Below, in pieces: positions 9,701 to 16,913 of a stretch of 18,388 nt of DNA. The notes beneath the pieces were generated by a model. That model was not told where the DNA came from. It saw only the letters and a list, made by a program, of their open reading frames with translations, and did no database searches. Every line of letters begins with the position of its first letter. Within the stretch, counting starts at the first letter, position 1. The translations under genes were made by a program, and so were the position numbers. The stretch comes from Pelagophyceae sp. CCMP2097 (Eukaryota > Sar > Pelagophyceae): assembly GCA_026770575.1 (NCBI GenBank), contig MU657281.1, forward strand, positions 1 through 18,388, given 5' to 3'.

Positions 9701-11297
9701 GCGCCGGTGCGAAATGTCTGCGCTGGCGGGCCGGAAGCCTTTCTGCGGCCCTCTCGAATTGGGCGAGACGGCCAATCTCGACCGTCCTGCAGGAATGGGC
9801 CCTTTCCTGGAGGACGGTGTTGCCGGGTTGGTGCAGACCTTTGGTCTTTGTCAAAGGACCAAATTCCAAGGGCTCTTCCGAAAGGCCAAAGGGCGATATC
9901 CGACCCGCGGCTTGAACAGGGCAAGCCCGAACCCGCCCCTGGCCTTTGGTCTCGGGCCCCGTCGAGGCGCCTCCCGGGGCCGCAACGGACCTCGGTTCCA
10001 ACGGCCCCCAGAAGAAGACCCAACGCCCGACCTGTGGCCGTTCGACGGCCCCAAGAACGACGATGGGCGGAGTCGGGCCTAGCGCGTCGTCGAACCGAGG
10101 GCCTTGGGGCCACCCCCGCCACTTGTTGCCCTCGACGACCCCCAATTGGATTGACATTGAGTGGATTGCCATTGAGTGGATCCGCCCTCTTTTCGAGCAT
10201 TCGACTAGGTGACGTACGACAAAGGGGCCACGTGCCGCGACAAGTACCCGCACTCGCCGACGCCCTACCGCTACCTGAACTCTGGGTGAGCAAGCGGGCT
10301 TTGGGGCCGCTCGGGCGGCTTTGAATATCTCAATAACTTTGGATTTGAATAGGTCGTGGATGGGCCGCGCCGGCGTCGCCGCGAGGTTCTTGCGCACCAT
10401 CGTCGACGAGGTGCGGGTCTCGATTGATGGTGATTTCCCGGAATTCGGCGGTATGCCATCGTTCCATGCGACTGCAGCCGCGCACGGCGCCAGGCCTCGC
10501 GCGGCAAGAGCGGCGCCTCGTTCCACAAGCTCAACGACCAGGTACCTTCAATTGCCGACGTGCCCTTCTCTCGCGCTGCCCATTTCACTTGCCCATTTGC
10601 CCATGAAGCCAATTGCCGATGCGCGCCAACCTTGGAACGGCGCTCCCCACTCCCGCTCCCCAGGAGCTCGCCTCGGACCTGTACTTCCGCGGCACCTTCG
10701 GGCCCGAGCTGCGGCTCGACCACTTTGCGCAGCTCTTCCAGGTAGATTCCTTCTCGATCATGTCGAGTTTCAAGGGATTAAAGTCCTCCTTATCGCGGTG
10801 TGAGGCGATGCACGCCGTGCGCGACAAATCCGCCGTCCCGGACTGCGACCCGCCCAAGCCGGCGCCCGTTGGAAAAAGGATGCCGTTGGACACGCAACGC
10901 CGGCCGTCTGGAAGACGACGCAGAGGGCCGCCCCGAGGGCCGTTCGAGGACCGTCCCAAGGGCCGTTTGAAGGGCCGTGTGAAGGGCCGTCTCGGCGACT
11001 TTGCGAGATGGATGTTTCGACGCCGGCGACGCGCCGGCGCAGGTGGCCGGCTCTGACAGCGACCGACGGCGTCTACCGCAATTCGGTGACGCACTCGCGG
11101 CCCTCCGTCTACCACTTCAACGGCGGCGGGAAGAGGTGCGTGGCCCAAGGAGCACGGCAATATACATTTTATTCAAAAAATCAAAATCAAAACTTGGCAG
11201 GCACCATCTGAACATGGAGCAAGAAATGTGGTGGAAACGCTGCAGTGAGGCCAACAGCGCAACGGCCGTCGACGAAGTCGAGCAAACGCGCATGTGA
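3794..11297 (+). CDS. PLOD-type glycosyltransferase, split gene of about 11 exons
   Basis: Exons: 3794-4166, 4241-4308, 6646-6753, 6852-6947, 10209-10285, 10353-10410, 10494-10541, 10664-10741, 10805-~10884, ~11043-11135, 11201-11297. All other junctions use GT...AG with matching phase; only the exon 9/10 junction is weak. The product is about 391 residues. Residues 1-27 form a hydrophobic signal anchor (MRTNLFALLAGVLASCSLL), followed by a Pro/Ala-rich stem to about 110. The catalytic domain starts VVALTYASHR (115-124). It then has HVDLHVLGW (141-149), CVVMFTDAYD with metal-binding-type D180-x-x-D183, LLFSGECGCWPQ (204-215), PYRYLNSGSWMGRAG (234-248), KLNDQ (272-276), LDHFAQLFQ (294-302) and VYHFNGGGK (351-359). 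This order matches the glucosyltransferase domain of lysyl hydroxylase 3, which has D-x-x-D and a C-terminal H-x-N-G. It likely transfers a sugar from a UDP-sugar in the ER or Golgi; the acceptor is unknown. The start is the first ATG giving a signal anchor. Confidence 0.88.
4811..4924 (+). repeat. 67-bp tandem duplication
   Basis: The block starting GAACACA(C/T)CCGAGTCT and running through CCCCAAAAGAATTCCCCGAA occurs at 4811 and again at 4878, nearly identical over about 47 bp. It is followed by shorter AAATCCCCAAAA units to about 4960. It lies inside giant intron 2. Confidence 0.9.
5951..6393 (+). repeat. Segment bounded by direct repeats of about 50 bp
   Basis: Copies at 5951-6003 and 6334-6384 share TATGGGGCCCCATA palindromes followed by CCCATATTGGGT(A/C)GG(T/C)TGGACCCCA. 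They enclose about 330 bp that lacks the intron's usual GGCC repeat. Candidates are a two-unit minisatellite with an insertion, or a mobile segment with long direct repeats. Confidence 0.8.
6139..6250 (+). CDS. Exon-like fragment inside intron 2
   Basis: A frame beginning ATG reads MADVTEADEMDLSRRPVGAL and then SATDLEYSTRGDLGRRGG. Its third positions are almost all G/C and its amino-acid mix is balanced, unlike the R/G/P noise around it. It then runs into the GGGGCCCC repeat and ends at TAA 6385. It matches no family I know and has no obvious partner exon. It could be a captured gene fragment carried between the flanking direct repeats. Confidence 0.25.
6552..6599 (+). repeat. 24-bp perfect tandem repeat, two units
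   Basis: CCCGCCGACGAATCTGCCGA plus AATG occurs twice back to back, 46 nt before the acceptor of exon 3. The words resemble the CCCCGAAATGCCCG units near 4850 in the same intron. Confidence 0.9.
6979..7012 (+). repeat. 11-bp tandem repeat GTGGGTATTTT, three units
   Basis: Three adjacent units (the third begins AT instead of GT), followed by a T-rich tail, near the 5' end of giant intron 4. Confidence 0.9.
7275..7385 (+). repeat. 14/15-bp minisatellite, eight units
   Basis: Three spacings of 14 bp (CAAAAGTGCTTTTT) are followed by four of 15 bp (CAAAAAGTGCCTTTT), a clear switch of unit length within one array. The 15-bp units stay in frame and read as repeated FSKSA on the plus strand, but they lie in an intron. 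The array is directly repeated without unique spacers, so it is not a CRISPR. Confidence 0.93.
8030..8510. other. Non-repetitive block inside intron 4
   Basis: About 480 bp with little of the TTTTCGAGGGCCC repeat. The plus strand contains stretches that read like protein, for example NVLFPSNVLKWDRPTNPG at about 8204-8257. In another frame it gives RNSWAARCLERALGSEGGSF from about 8300, with mostly G/C third positions. The frames do not join and I recognise no family. It may be a decayed gene fragment captured by the intron, or chance. Confidence 0.25.
9513..9566 (+). repeat. 18-bp perfect tandem repeat, three units
   Basis: GACGTTTTGAATGCGACG occurs three times in a row within giant intron 4. 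Confidence 0.95.
10885..11042 (+). repeat. Intron 9 carrying the GGGCCGT repeat
   Basis: This is the probable intron between exons 9 and 10, about 158 nt with uncertain borders. It carries four to five units such as GAGGGCCGTTCGAGGACCGT and AAGGGCCGTTTGAAGGGCCG. They are the same word family as in the two giant introns, so an early stage of intron expansion may be visible here. The donor (CC|GTTGGA) is poor. The choice of 10884 and 11043 rests on phase agreement and on where family similarity resumes. Confidence 0.5.
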
Positions 11298-11441
11298 GCG
11301 GGGGTATTTATTCGTTCAATATGATGATGATCAAGCACAATCATCATCACCCAATCGATATAATTCATTCTCAAATGAAGCAACTTATCATCTCATTCAT
11401 GAATCATATGCATTTATAAATGATTCACGTTGTGCCTCTAG
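11231..11441 (+). repeat. 3' region with AT-rich hairpins, possible last intron
   Basis: Two short inverted repeats stand out: TGATGATGAT/ATCATCATCA (11322-11349) and TGAATCAT/ATGATTCA (11400-11427). If the donor TG|GTGGAAAC at 11231 is used, this is the last intron of the glycosyltransferase. Otherwise 11298 onward is its 3' untranslated region. Confidence 0.4.
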
Positions 11442-11562
11442 GCGCTTCGGCGCCGACATGCGCACCTTTGACGAAATTTGCCCCGGGCATCTGGCAGCCA
11501 CGCGCAGTTCCGCCCAGCGAGAATGCGGCGCCGAACTCGTGCGCGGCCTCGCCGGCGCGTGA
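11442..11562 (+). CDS. Candidate alternative last exon of the glycosyltransferase
   Basis: After an acceptor TGCCTCTAG a frame reads RFGADMRTFDEICPGHLAAT and continues to ECGAELVRGLAGA and TGA (11560-11562), with G/C-rich third positions. Its phase fits the donor at 11231, which would join the conserved HHLNMEQEMW directly to RFGAD and give a protein of about 409 residues. The competing model simply reads on in exon 11 to TGA 11297. Only transcript data can decide. It could also be a separate gene's last exon. Confidence 0.35.
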
Positions 11563-12240
11563 CATGTATTTTAACTGTGACTGTTTTTCAATGCGCATTT
11601 CTGGACGGGCCCCTTTGGGAAAGCCCGAAGAATGGGCATTGCGCCGGGCTGACGGAGGACCTTCGTGGCCGGATTCCTCGGAGGGAAAAGGGGGAGTTTT
11701 TTGGCCGAGGGATTGCGGTCACGGGCCCCGTGGCGGCCCCACAGGCCGCGCCGCCCGGCGCGGGTCGGCGGCATCGCTGGTTGGGTCCTCGGTGTGCGTT
11801 GCGGAACTTGAGCTCGGTCCGAGGGCGCTCCTGTCGCTCGATCTTGGCCTCGGGAGGTCGGCTCGGGGGCGGTTGACGAACCGCTCCCCTGGTGTAGCTG
11901 CAGGGGCGCATAGGCGCCAGCACCACCCACAGGGACCACACCGAGCGGGCCGGCGCCTCGAGCTCGCCCCCGGAGTCGGTTTGGCGTGCGAAACTTGAAA
12001 TTTCCTTAGTGCAGACGACGCCGTCGGACGCGGGCCACGCGGGTGTCGTCTCTACTGACAAAACTTTGATACGGGGAGCGCACCTCGACCCACCGCGTTG
12101 ATTGAGCCACTCCCGACCTCGGGGGAGCACGAGACGGCGGAGAAATTCCCTCGCGACGGACGAGGGCCAACCCGTCAATTTGCTCGACAAGCGGGGTCCA
12201 CGGGATTTGATAAAACCTCTTAAAATCCTCGAGGTACATG
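11563..12240. other. GC-rich block, possible minus-strand exon
   Basis: On the minus strand, near 11860-11770, a stretch reads PPEAKIERQERPRTELKFRN and then AHRGPNQ, with nearly all codons ending in G or C. It could be an exon. A longer minus frame spans 11588-12190, but the rest is R/P-rich and unconvincing. I recognise no family and find no matching splice partners. Confidence 0.25.
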
Positions 12241-12600
12241 TCGAGTCAAGGTCAATGTAAGAACCTGGTCAATTTAAGAACCGACGAAAACATCGACAAA
12301 AGACGTTCAATATCCCAACAAGGCATTTATAAGACCCAATTAAAATCCATTTAAATCCCTTATTGCGATATTATCCGGCTCCAGGGGCCCGGTTCTTAAT
12401 CTGACCGGCGGGTTTTTAAGAACCGATGGTCGGTCCGGACTCTGCCTATGCTAAATTTCTCACAGAGGTCCCCCGCGGGCGCCATGATTTGAGGGTGGGT
12501 GGAGGGGACCCAGGCGCGTCCCCTGGCAGCGTCAAAACCGCAAACAACGGCGTCGCCGGGCCTCTGATTTTCTTTTCGCTTAGCCGGTTCTTAAATTTAA
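12241..12600. repeat. Scattered TTAAGAACC repeats
   Basis: The word TTAAGAACC or its complement GGTTCTTAA occurs at about 12275, 12380, 12416 and 12585. The outer pair (AATTTAAGAACCG near 12271 and CGGTTCTTAAATTT near 12583) is in inverted orientation. The interval may be a decayed inverted-repeat element of about 330 bp. No gene is recognised. Confidence 0.45.
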
Positions 12601-12770
12601 CTTTTTCTAACAAGGACTTTTTGGAGCACCGGATCGTGGAGGGTTGGGGTACGATGAGAGTTCTGGAAAACGGACCGTTTTAGAATTCGATTTAGACGAC
12701 ATTTTTTTAGCGATTAGTTTCGGCGACATGTCCCGGGGAACCATACAGCGTCTGTAACTAAAAAAACTGG
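12601..12770. other. Intergenic, with a diverged copy of the fold-back end sequence
   Basis: TTTTTTTAGCGATTAGTTTC followed by GGCGACATG (about 12703-12730) resembles the terminal sequence found at 14242-14270 (inverted) and 16800-16828. No gene is seen. Confidence 0.45.
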
Positions 12771-13010
12771 CATTTGGAGCTGGCTTTGCCCGGTTTTTAG
12801 GCTGGCTTCAAAGCCACGGCTTTTATGAGAAAAAATGGCTTTAACGGCCCCATGACTGGTGATGGGGATCCCGAGAGTACATAAAGCCAGCTTTCCGTAT
12901 CAAAGCCAGCTTTGATACAGCAAAGCTGGCTTGCAGGCTGGCAATATAGTTGGTATGCCATTATTCAAGCTGGAATGATTGCCAGCTTGGCAACCTGGCT
13001 TAGGGTGCTC
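12771..13010. repeat. Interlocking GCCAGC/GCTGGC hairpin cluster
   Basis: About ten copies of GCTGGC or GCCAGC lie within 240 bp. The core is 12897-12918: GTATCAAAGC, CA, GCTTTGATAC, a 10-bp-arm palindrome. It is nested inside an outer pair AAGCCAGCTTT (12884) and AAAGCTGGCTT (12922). Further right, GCTGGCAAT and ATTGCCAGC pair across about 30 nt. The same DNA can fold in several mutually exclusive ways. No gene is present. Confidence 0.8.
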
Positions 13011-13440
13011 GATCCTTGCCCTACCAATGCGGCGCCATCACGAGCGTGATGCGCCGCCCAGTCGCGTCTTGTAGTAAGGACTCAACCGCATCGAAAATTT
13101 TGAACGTCAGGAGAAAAAAGCAAAAAAGATGGCCCGCCGTAAAAACCAAATTCATGACTCGAACCCTTACTAGGCTTTCAAGTTGGGAGTTGCCTGTTCT
13201 CGTCACACAGCCTTTGAGTTTTAATTTCTTGGGTCGCTGAAAAAGTACGCATCGATAAAAAAACGCATCGGTCGCTGAAAAAAAATGCATCAGTCATGGA
13301 TCAGGGTGAGCGAAGATTTTACTATCCCCGACGAGCTGTTTCACCGCATCATTAGACCGACGCTCACTGGTAGCGGTGCGGATGATTGAAGTTTTTGAGT
13401 TGTGAGATGGGGCGAATTTTGATATATAAAATAGGGTTCC
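13011..13440. other. Intergenic, nothing recognised
   Basis: Includes a short direct repeat (ACGCATCG followed by A-runs, about 13248-13290) and another ACTCGAACCC word near 13157 without a tRNA-like context. No gene is supported. Confidence 0.4.
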
Positions 13441-13925
13441 AACGTGGGGTGAGTGCGCTCGGCCTCCCGGAACCCCCCCATCTGGGGACTCTTCCCGCCG
13501 GGAGCTACGCTCCTCCGCCCGTCGCTGCGCGACGCGCACTCGTCGCAGCGCGACTCGGCCGCGTCTTGTTTGATAGTCCTTGGACACTGCCAGTGCGCTC
13601 ACGTTGACTCAGCCGCGCCTTATTCGGACTCCGCGGCGCCTTGTTCGAGAGTCTTTGGACATTCCAAGTCACGGTCACAGACGCTCAACTCTGACGTTCG
13701 ACGGACCTTAGACTCCCACGTGCCGGGGAAGCCCCCTAGACACCACGACGGAGTTGCGCTCCCCCCACCGTCGCGGAGCGACTCCCAGTGTTCCACTCGT
13801 CGCTGCGCGACTCAGACGCGCCTTGAAATCGATCGGCAGTCCTTGGACTCTCACGTTGAATAGACCTTGGACTCTCGCGGGTGCCGAGGTGTAACTCGTC
13901 GCGCCACCCGCCGCGCGTATCGACA
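13441..13925. repeat. Degenerate repeat of CCTTGGACTCTCACGTT and CGTCGCTGCGCGACTC words
   Basis: Variants of CCTTGGACTCTCACGTTGA occur near 13578, 13650, 13707, 13841 and 13865. Variants of TCGTCGCTGCGCGACTCGGC occur near 13520, 13540 and 13797. They alternate, suggesting a decayed array of roughly 60- to 150-bp units. Frames across it are open in places but differ between units. Confidence 0.6.
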
Positions 13926-14241
13926 CTATCTAAGCACCAGTGCTGAAATCAGCCTTTATTTTAAGTAATTCTCGAATATCGCCAAAAGTGAGTCAATTTT
14001 TAAAAGTCGCACAAAAGTTCAGAAATATTTTAATTTCATGTATAATCAAGGTTGTGGACCCCATTTCCGATATTTTCGGGTGCATATTTGGGTTTCCGGA
14101 TAATTTCCGGATATTTAAAAATTTCGGACAGCAGACTCCCGCGTCAGAATATTTAATAATTAATTAGTTAATTGATTTTGGAAATTTCCCCAGGCCTTTT
14201 GATTTCATCACTGCTAAGCAGCTGATGGCTTCCGGGCAGGT
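13926..14241. other. AT-rich island
   Basis: A sharp composition change from the GC-rich surroundings, with TTTCCGGATAATTTCCGGATATTT-type doublets near 14092-14117 and runs of TTAATTAATTAG. A small hairpin (CATCA-TGCT/AGCA-TGATG) sits near 14204. It is not coding. Confidence 0.6.
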
Positions 14242-14437
14242 CTTGTCGCCGAAAATAATCGCCGAAAAATAACGTCGAAATCGAATCACAGGCCGAAAAA
14301 CACGGGATTAGGAGAGGCCAATAAAGGCAATGTGGGAGTTTATTAAATCTAAAGCAGGGTCGTTGAGGGTCACCACGAAGGGGGGAAACCCGGAAATATG
14401 GCGGAGGATGGCCAATGATTTCCGCTGAAGGCAGGAG

Positions 14438-14522
14438 GGCCAAAGTGCCGCACATCGGAAGCGGTATCCATTCGTACTTATGTTGAGCGTGGATGCCGCT
14501 GCCGAGGTGCGGCACTTTGGCC
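14438..14522. repeat. 85-nt hairpin with 32-bp stem
   Basis: The left arm 14438-14469 (starts GGCCAAAGTGCCGCAC) pairs with the right arm 14491-14522 (ends GTGCGGCACTTTGGCC). There are 29 Watson-Crick pairs, one G.U and two mismatches, with a 21-nt loop. The first 16 bp are perfect. The geometry resembles a small-RNA precursor hairpin or a short palindromic element. Confidence 0.85.
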
Positions 14523-14681
14523 ACTGGGGCACACCTGGGTGCTTTCTAAGCGCGTCGACCACTTTTTGCGTATTATCGGCGCCGGGAGGCGCCGGATGCG
14601 CGACCTCGGGGCCGGCATCCATTCGTACCCATGTTGAGCGCGGATACCGCTCTCGAGGTGCGGCACTTTGGCCACTGGGGC
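14463..14681 (+). repeat. 151-bp direct repeat of the hairpin's right half
   Basis: The loop and right arm of the hairpin (from 14463) recur 151 bp downstream (from 14614). The recurrence covers CCATTCGTAC, ATGTTGAGCG and GTGCGGCACTTTGGCCACTG. The second copy has only a degenerate left arm, so it folds less well. Between them lies a short palindrome GGCGCCGGGAGGCGCCGG. Confidence 0.85.
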
Positions 14682-15189
14682 AGAGTTGGAGGGCGTCCAT
14701 CGCTCGACAATTAACACAGGCAGATTGCAGGCTTTACTCACCGGCCCGGGATAAAATTTGCATGGCCGTGGGTGACCCCTCGCGGCAAGGGCGCGGCCCC
14801 AAGCTTGTATGCGGGATCGCCGTGCGGGCTCGAGACGAGTGCGGTCAAGGAGTCGAGATTCTTCTCGAGAAAACCCAACTTATATCAGGAGCTCTATCTC
14901 CTTTTTCGGCCTGTGAATTTCGGCACGGTCCGTTTTCCGGATCTCTCACTCACGAACTCTCACGTACCCTAACCCTTCGTGGTCCGCTGCTCTAAAGAGT
15001 CCTTACAAGCTGAGATAAATGTTTGAGTTTGACCCCCTTCCAAAAGTTCAAAGAGGCGCCCATCGCTGAAAAAGGCAACTTTCACGAATCACGCTAAGAG
15101 TAGCGTTTACAGACTCTCCGCTTCAGCGCGAGTCGAATGCGCTAGGTGGCGTCTTGAATCTCAAAACAATCATTTTTAAAAAAGTTACG

Positions 15190-15216
15190 GGGTAAGAGTT
15201 AGGGTAAGAGTTAGGG
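15190..15216 (+). repeat. 12-bp repeat GGGTAAGAGTTA with TTAGGG words
   Basis: Two and a quarter units just inside the inner arm of the composite element. It resembles telomeric repeat only by chance words. Inverted CCCTAA words lie at about 15442. Confidence 0.8.
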
Positions 15217-15250
15217 CTGCGTTTTATAGAGGAAAAAAATCCCAACCCCA

Positions 15251-15440
15251 GGAAGTTCCACCCCCAATTAGAATCGGCTTTCCCGGAAATCCCCCAATTA
15301 GAATCAACCTTTTTCTGAACATATTCTGCTCTATCGGAGCGACGGGATTCCCTTTTTTTTTACACATTATGTTTCCAAGCTCCCTAATTGGTCAGAAACG
15401 ATTCTAGTTGGGGATTATTCTAATTGGGGGTGAAACTTCC
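15251..15440. mobile_element. 190-bp MITE-like element
   Basis: Ends GGAAGTTCCACCCCCAATTA and, inverted, GGAAGTTTCACCCCCAATTA, continuing into GAAT: about 24 bp with one mismatch. A second CCCCCAATTAGAATC copy lies internally near 15290. AACCC words flank both sides (15244 and 15442) and may be a target duplication. It has no coding capacity and is inserted inside the composite element. Confidence 0.8.
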
Positions 15441-15453
15441 TAACCCTAAACCC

Positions 15454-15878
15454 TTTTCGATCCCCTCTCCCGTAAACTGGAGGACCTCGGTCCGTCCGTG
15501 ACGAACAATTGACCTTATGAGGCCTCATAATGGCCGGTTCCCGGCCAGCCAGACGGGTCTGGGCTGGCGTGAGTCGCCTTAGGGGGTATCCCGAGTGTCC
15601 CGTGAGCTGCTCTGGGCATGCGGCTCCTCCTAGAATGCAGGGTCTTAACGAGGAGCCGACGGAGGCTAAACCTAGTCCTCTCCTCGAGGGCACCTACGAT
15701 GGCTACGAGCGTTCCCGGCGCGCACAGCGCGCTGGATTGAAGCCACGTCCTTCCCCGATCTAACCCAGCCAACGCCGAGCATCACAGGCCGCCGCAGCGC
15801 CTCGAACTGCTCCTTAGGGCCTTTAAAACTGCACGGACGGACCGGTGTCCTCCGGTTTGCGAGAGAGGGGATCGTTAA
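15454..15878 (-). mobile_element. Short TIR element (MITE-like), copy 2, inverted
   Basis: About 417 bp (15458-15874), the reverse-orientation counterpart of the element at 539-953. It has the same terminal repeat (CGATCCCCTCTC... both ends), the same TTATGAGGCCTCATAA palindrome and the same internal order. It sits in the centre of the composite element, so it inserted after that structure formed or was carried by it. It has no transposase. Confidence 0.85.
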
Positions 15879-16033
15879 GCCCAAATAAAAAAAAGGCCTT
15901 TTAAAGATTTAAGACGCCACCTAGCGCATTCGACGCGCGCTGAAGCGGCGAGTCCGAAACCGCCACTCTGAGCGTGATTCGTGAAAGTTGCCTTTTAAGC
16001 GATAAGCGTCTCTCTCTTTGCGTCTGAGGGGGA

Positions 16034-16135
16034 TTTAAATTGATTCTTAATGTATTCTCGGTCTATTCTGAATTGGTTCTGGCATCAAATGTCAGACGAT
16101 GTGGAACTGACCCGGAATCAATTCAGAATCGATTC
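16034..16135 (+). repeat. ATTCTGAATTGGTTC/GAATCAATTCAGAAT inverted words
   Basis: GATTCTTAATGTATTC and CTATTCTGAATTGGTTC face GGAATCAATTCAGAATCGA across a short spacer. Related AATCGATTC words recur at 16608-16635. This is part of the extra DNA in the right side of the composite element. Confidence 0.5.
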
Positions 16136-16186
16136 AAATGACGACCATGACCCATAAAAAGAATTGCAAATTCTGGCAAATAGGTA

Positions 16187-16290
16187 GACTCGAACCCGGA
16201 CTCTCACACTGGGAACCATAATTGAGTCGCGTCCAACAAACCAATGTTTTTCGCGTCACTCGTGTGTGTCTTTCATCCAGATTCGAACCC
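16187..16290 (-). other. Two box-B-like tRNA T-loop relics
   Basis: On the minus strand GGGTTCGAGTC (16187-16197) and GGGTTCGAATC (16280-16290) resemble the Pol III box B. The first is preceded by a box-A-like TGGTTTGTTGG. Neither forms a T-stem or acceptor stem, so these are not tRNA genes. They may be two diverged tRNA-derived SINE heads. Confidence 0.3.
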
Positions 16291-16913
16291 GCTTCTCAGC
16301 GGGCGAGTCTCGATCAATTCCTAAACTCCTTCTATGGACGACCTATGGTAACTTTGGTGCACTGTGAGATGTTGCAGCTCGCAGATTGAGTTCTCCTTGG
16401 GTCTATAAAGTGTGTATTAAGAGGTCCACAACCCATCTCCCTCTCCGAGCGCGCTGCGCGCGCTGCGCACCAAGCGCGAGGCCTCAGCGGCCGTCTAGGT
16501 GGCCGTTTCGAGTCGGAGTCCACTGGCAATCGCCGGGACGTGCGAAGGCATTCGCGTCGCGGCCGTGTCCGAGTCGCAATTCGGACAAGGCGGATTCGAG
16601 TCGATGCTGAATCGATTCCAAATCGATTCTCGATCAAATCCAGCTGGACTCGAGTATTTGCCCTCTTCGACGTGGACTCTTGAAAGGGGGTCCAACTCAA
16701 ACATTTATCTCAGCCTGTCGGAACTCTTTGGGGAGCTGACCAGAGAGAGTTCGGGTACGTGCGAGTTTAAAAATTCGGACCGTGCCCGAATTCAAAGGCA
16801 TTTTTAGGCGATTCTTTTCGGCGACAAGGCAAAACCCGAGGAGCCACGTGCTTATATAGCGGTCGGCTCGCGGCCCCTGCGGGGCCACGTGGGCCCTGTG
16901 CCGCTTTCGCCGT

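Larger units (their letters stand above)
6948..10208 (+). repeat. Giant intron 4 filled with degenerate repeats and minisatellites
   Basis: This 3,261-nt intron begins GTCCGAAGG, a weak donor, and ends TTCGACTAG. The flanking exons join as CGCWPQ-VTYDKG. The interior is dominated by TTTTCGAGGGCCC/TTTTCGACGGCCC variants in both orientations, with several local tandem arrays. Long frames on both strands (up to about 418 codons) are again repeat artefacts. The block at 8030-8510 is different and is listed separately. Confidence 0.78.
14242..16828. mobile_element. Nested fold-back composite element
   Basis: Three sets of inverted arms nest inside one another. The outer arms (14242-14270 and 16800-16828) match at 27 of 29 positions. 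The middle arms (about 14914-15049 and 16674-16793) share the 20-nt core CTGAGATAAATGTTTGAGTT. The inner arms (15061-15162 and 15905-16008) share AAGGCAACTTTCACGAATCA and the rest of a 24-bp exact match. Inside are a 190-bp and a 417-bp inverted-repeat element. Extra DNA separates the arms on the left (14271-14913, with a hairpin pair) and on the right (16009-16673). This fits an inverted-repeat element interrupted by later insertions. No transposase is recognisable. It could instead be an inverted duplication from replication or repair. Confidence 0.75.

Noticed and set aside
9068..10324. Plus-strand frame of 418 codons and the overlapping minus-strand frame of 394 codons (9342-10526)
   Set aside because: Both are by-products of the repeat that fills giant intron 4, and the plus frame runs through real exon 5 in the wrong frame.
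11588..12190. 200-codon minus-strand frame
   Set aside because: Mostly low-complexity R/P-rich. Only a short internal stretch looks like an exon, which I listed cautiously.
15190..15216. Interstitial telomere repeat
   Set aside because: Only scattered TTAGGG words within a 12-bp unit, not a TTAGGG array.
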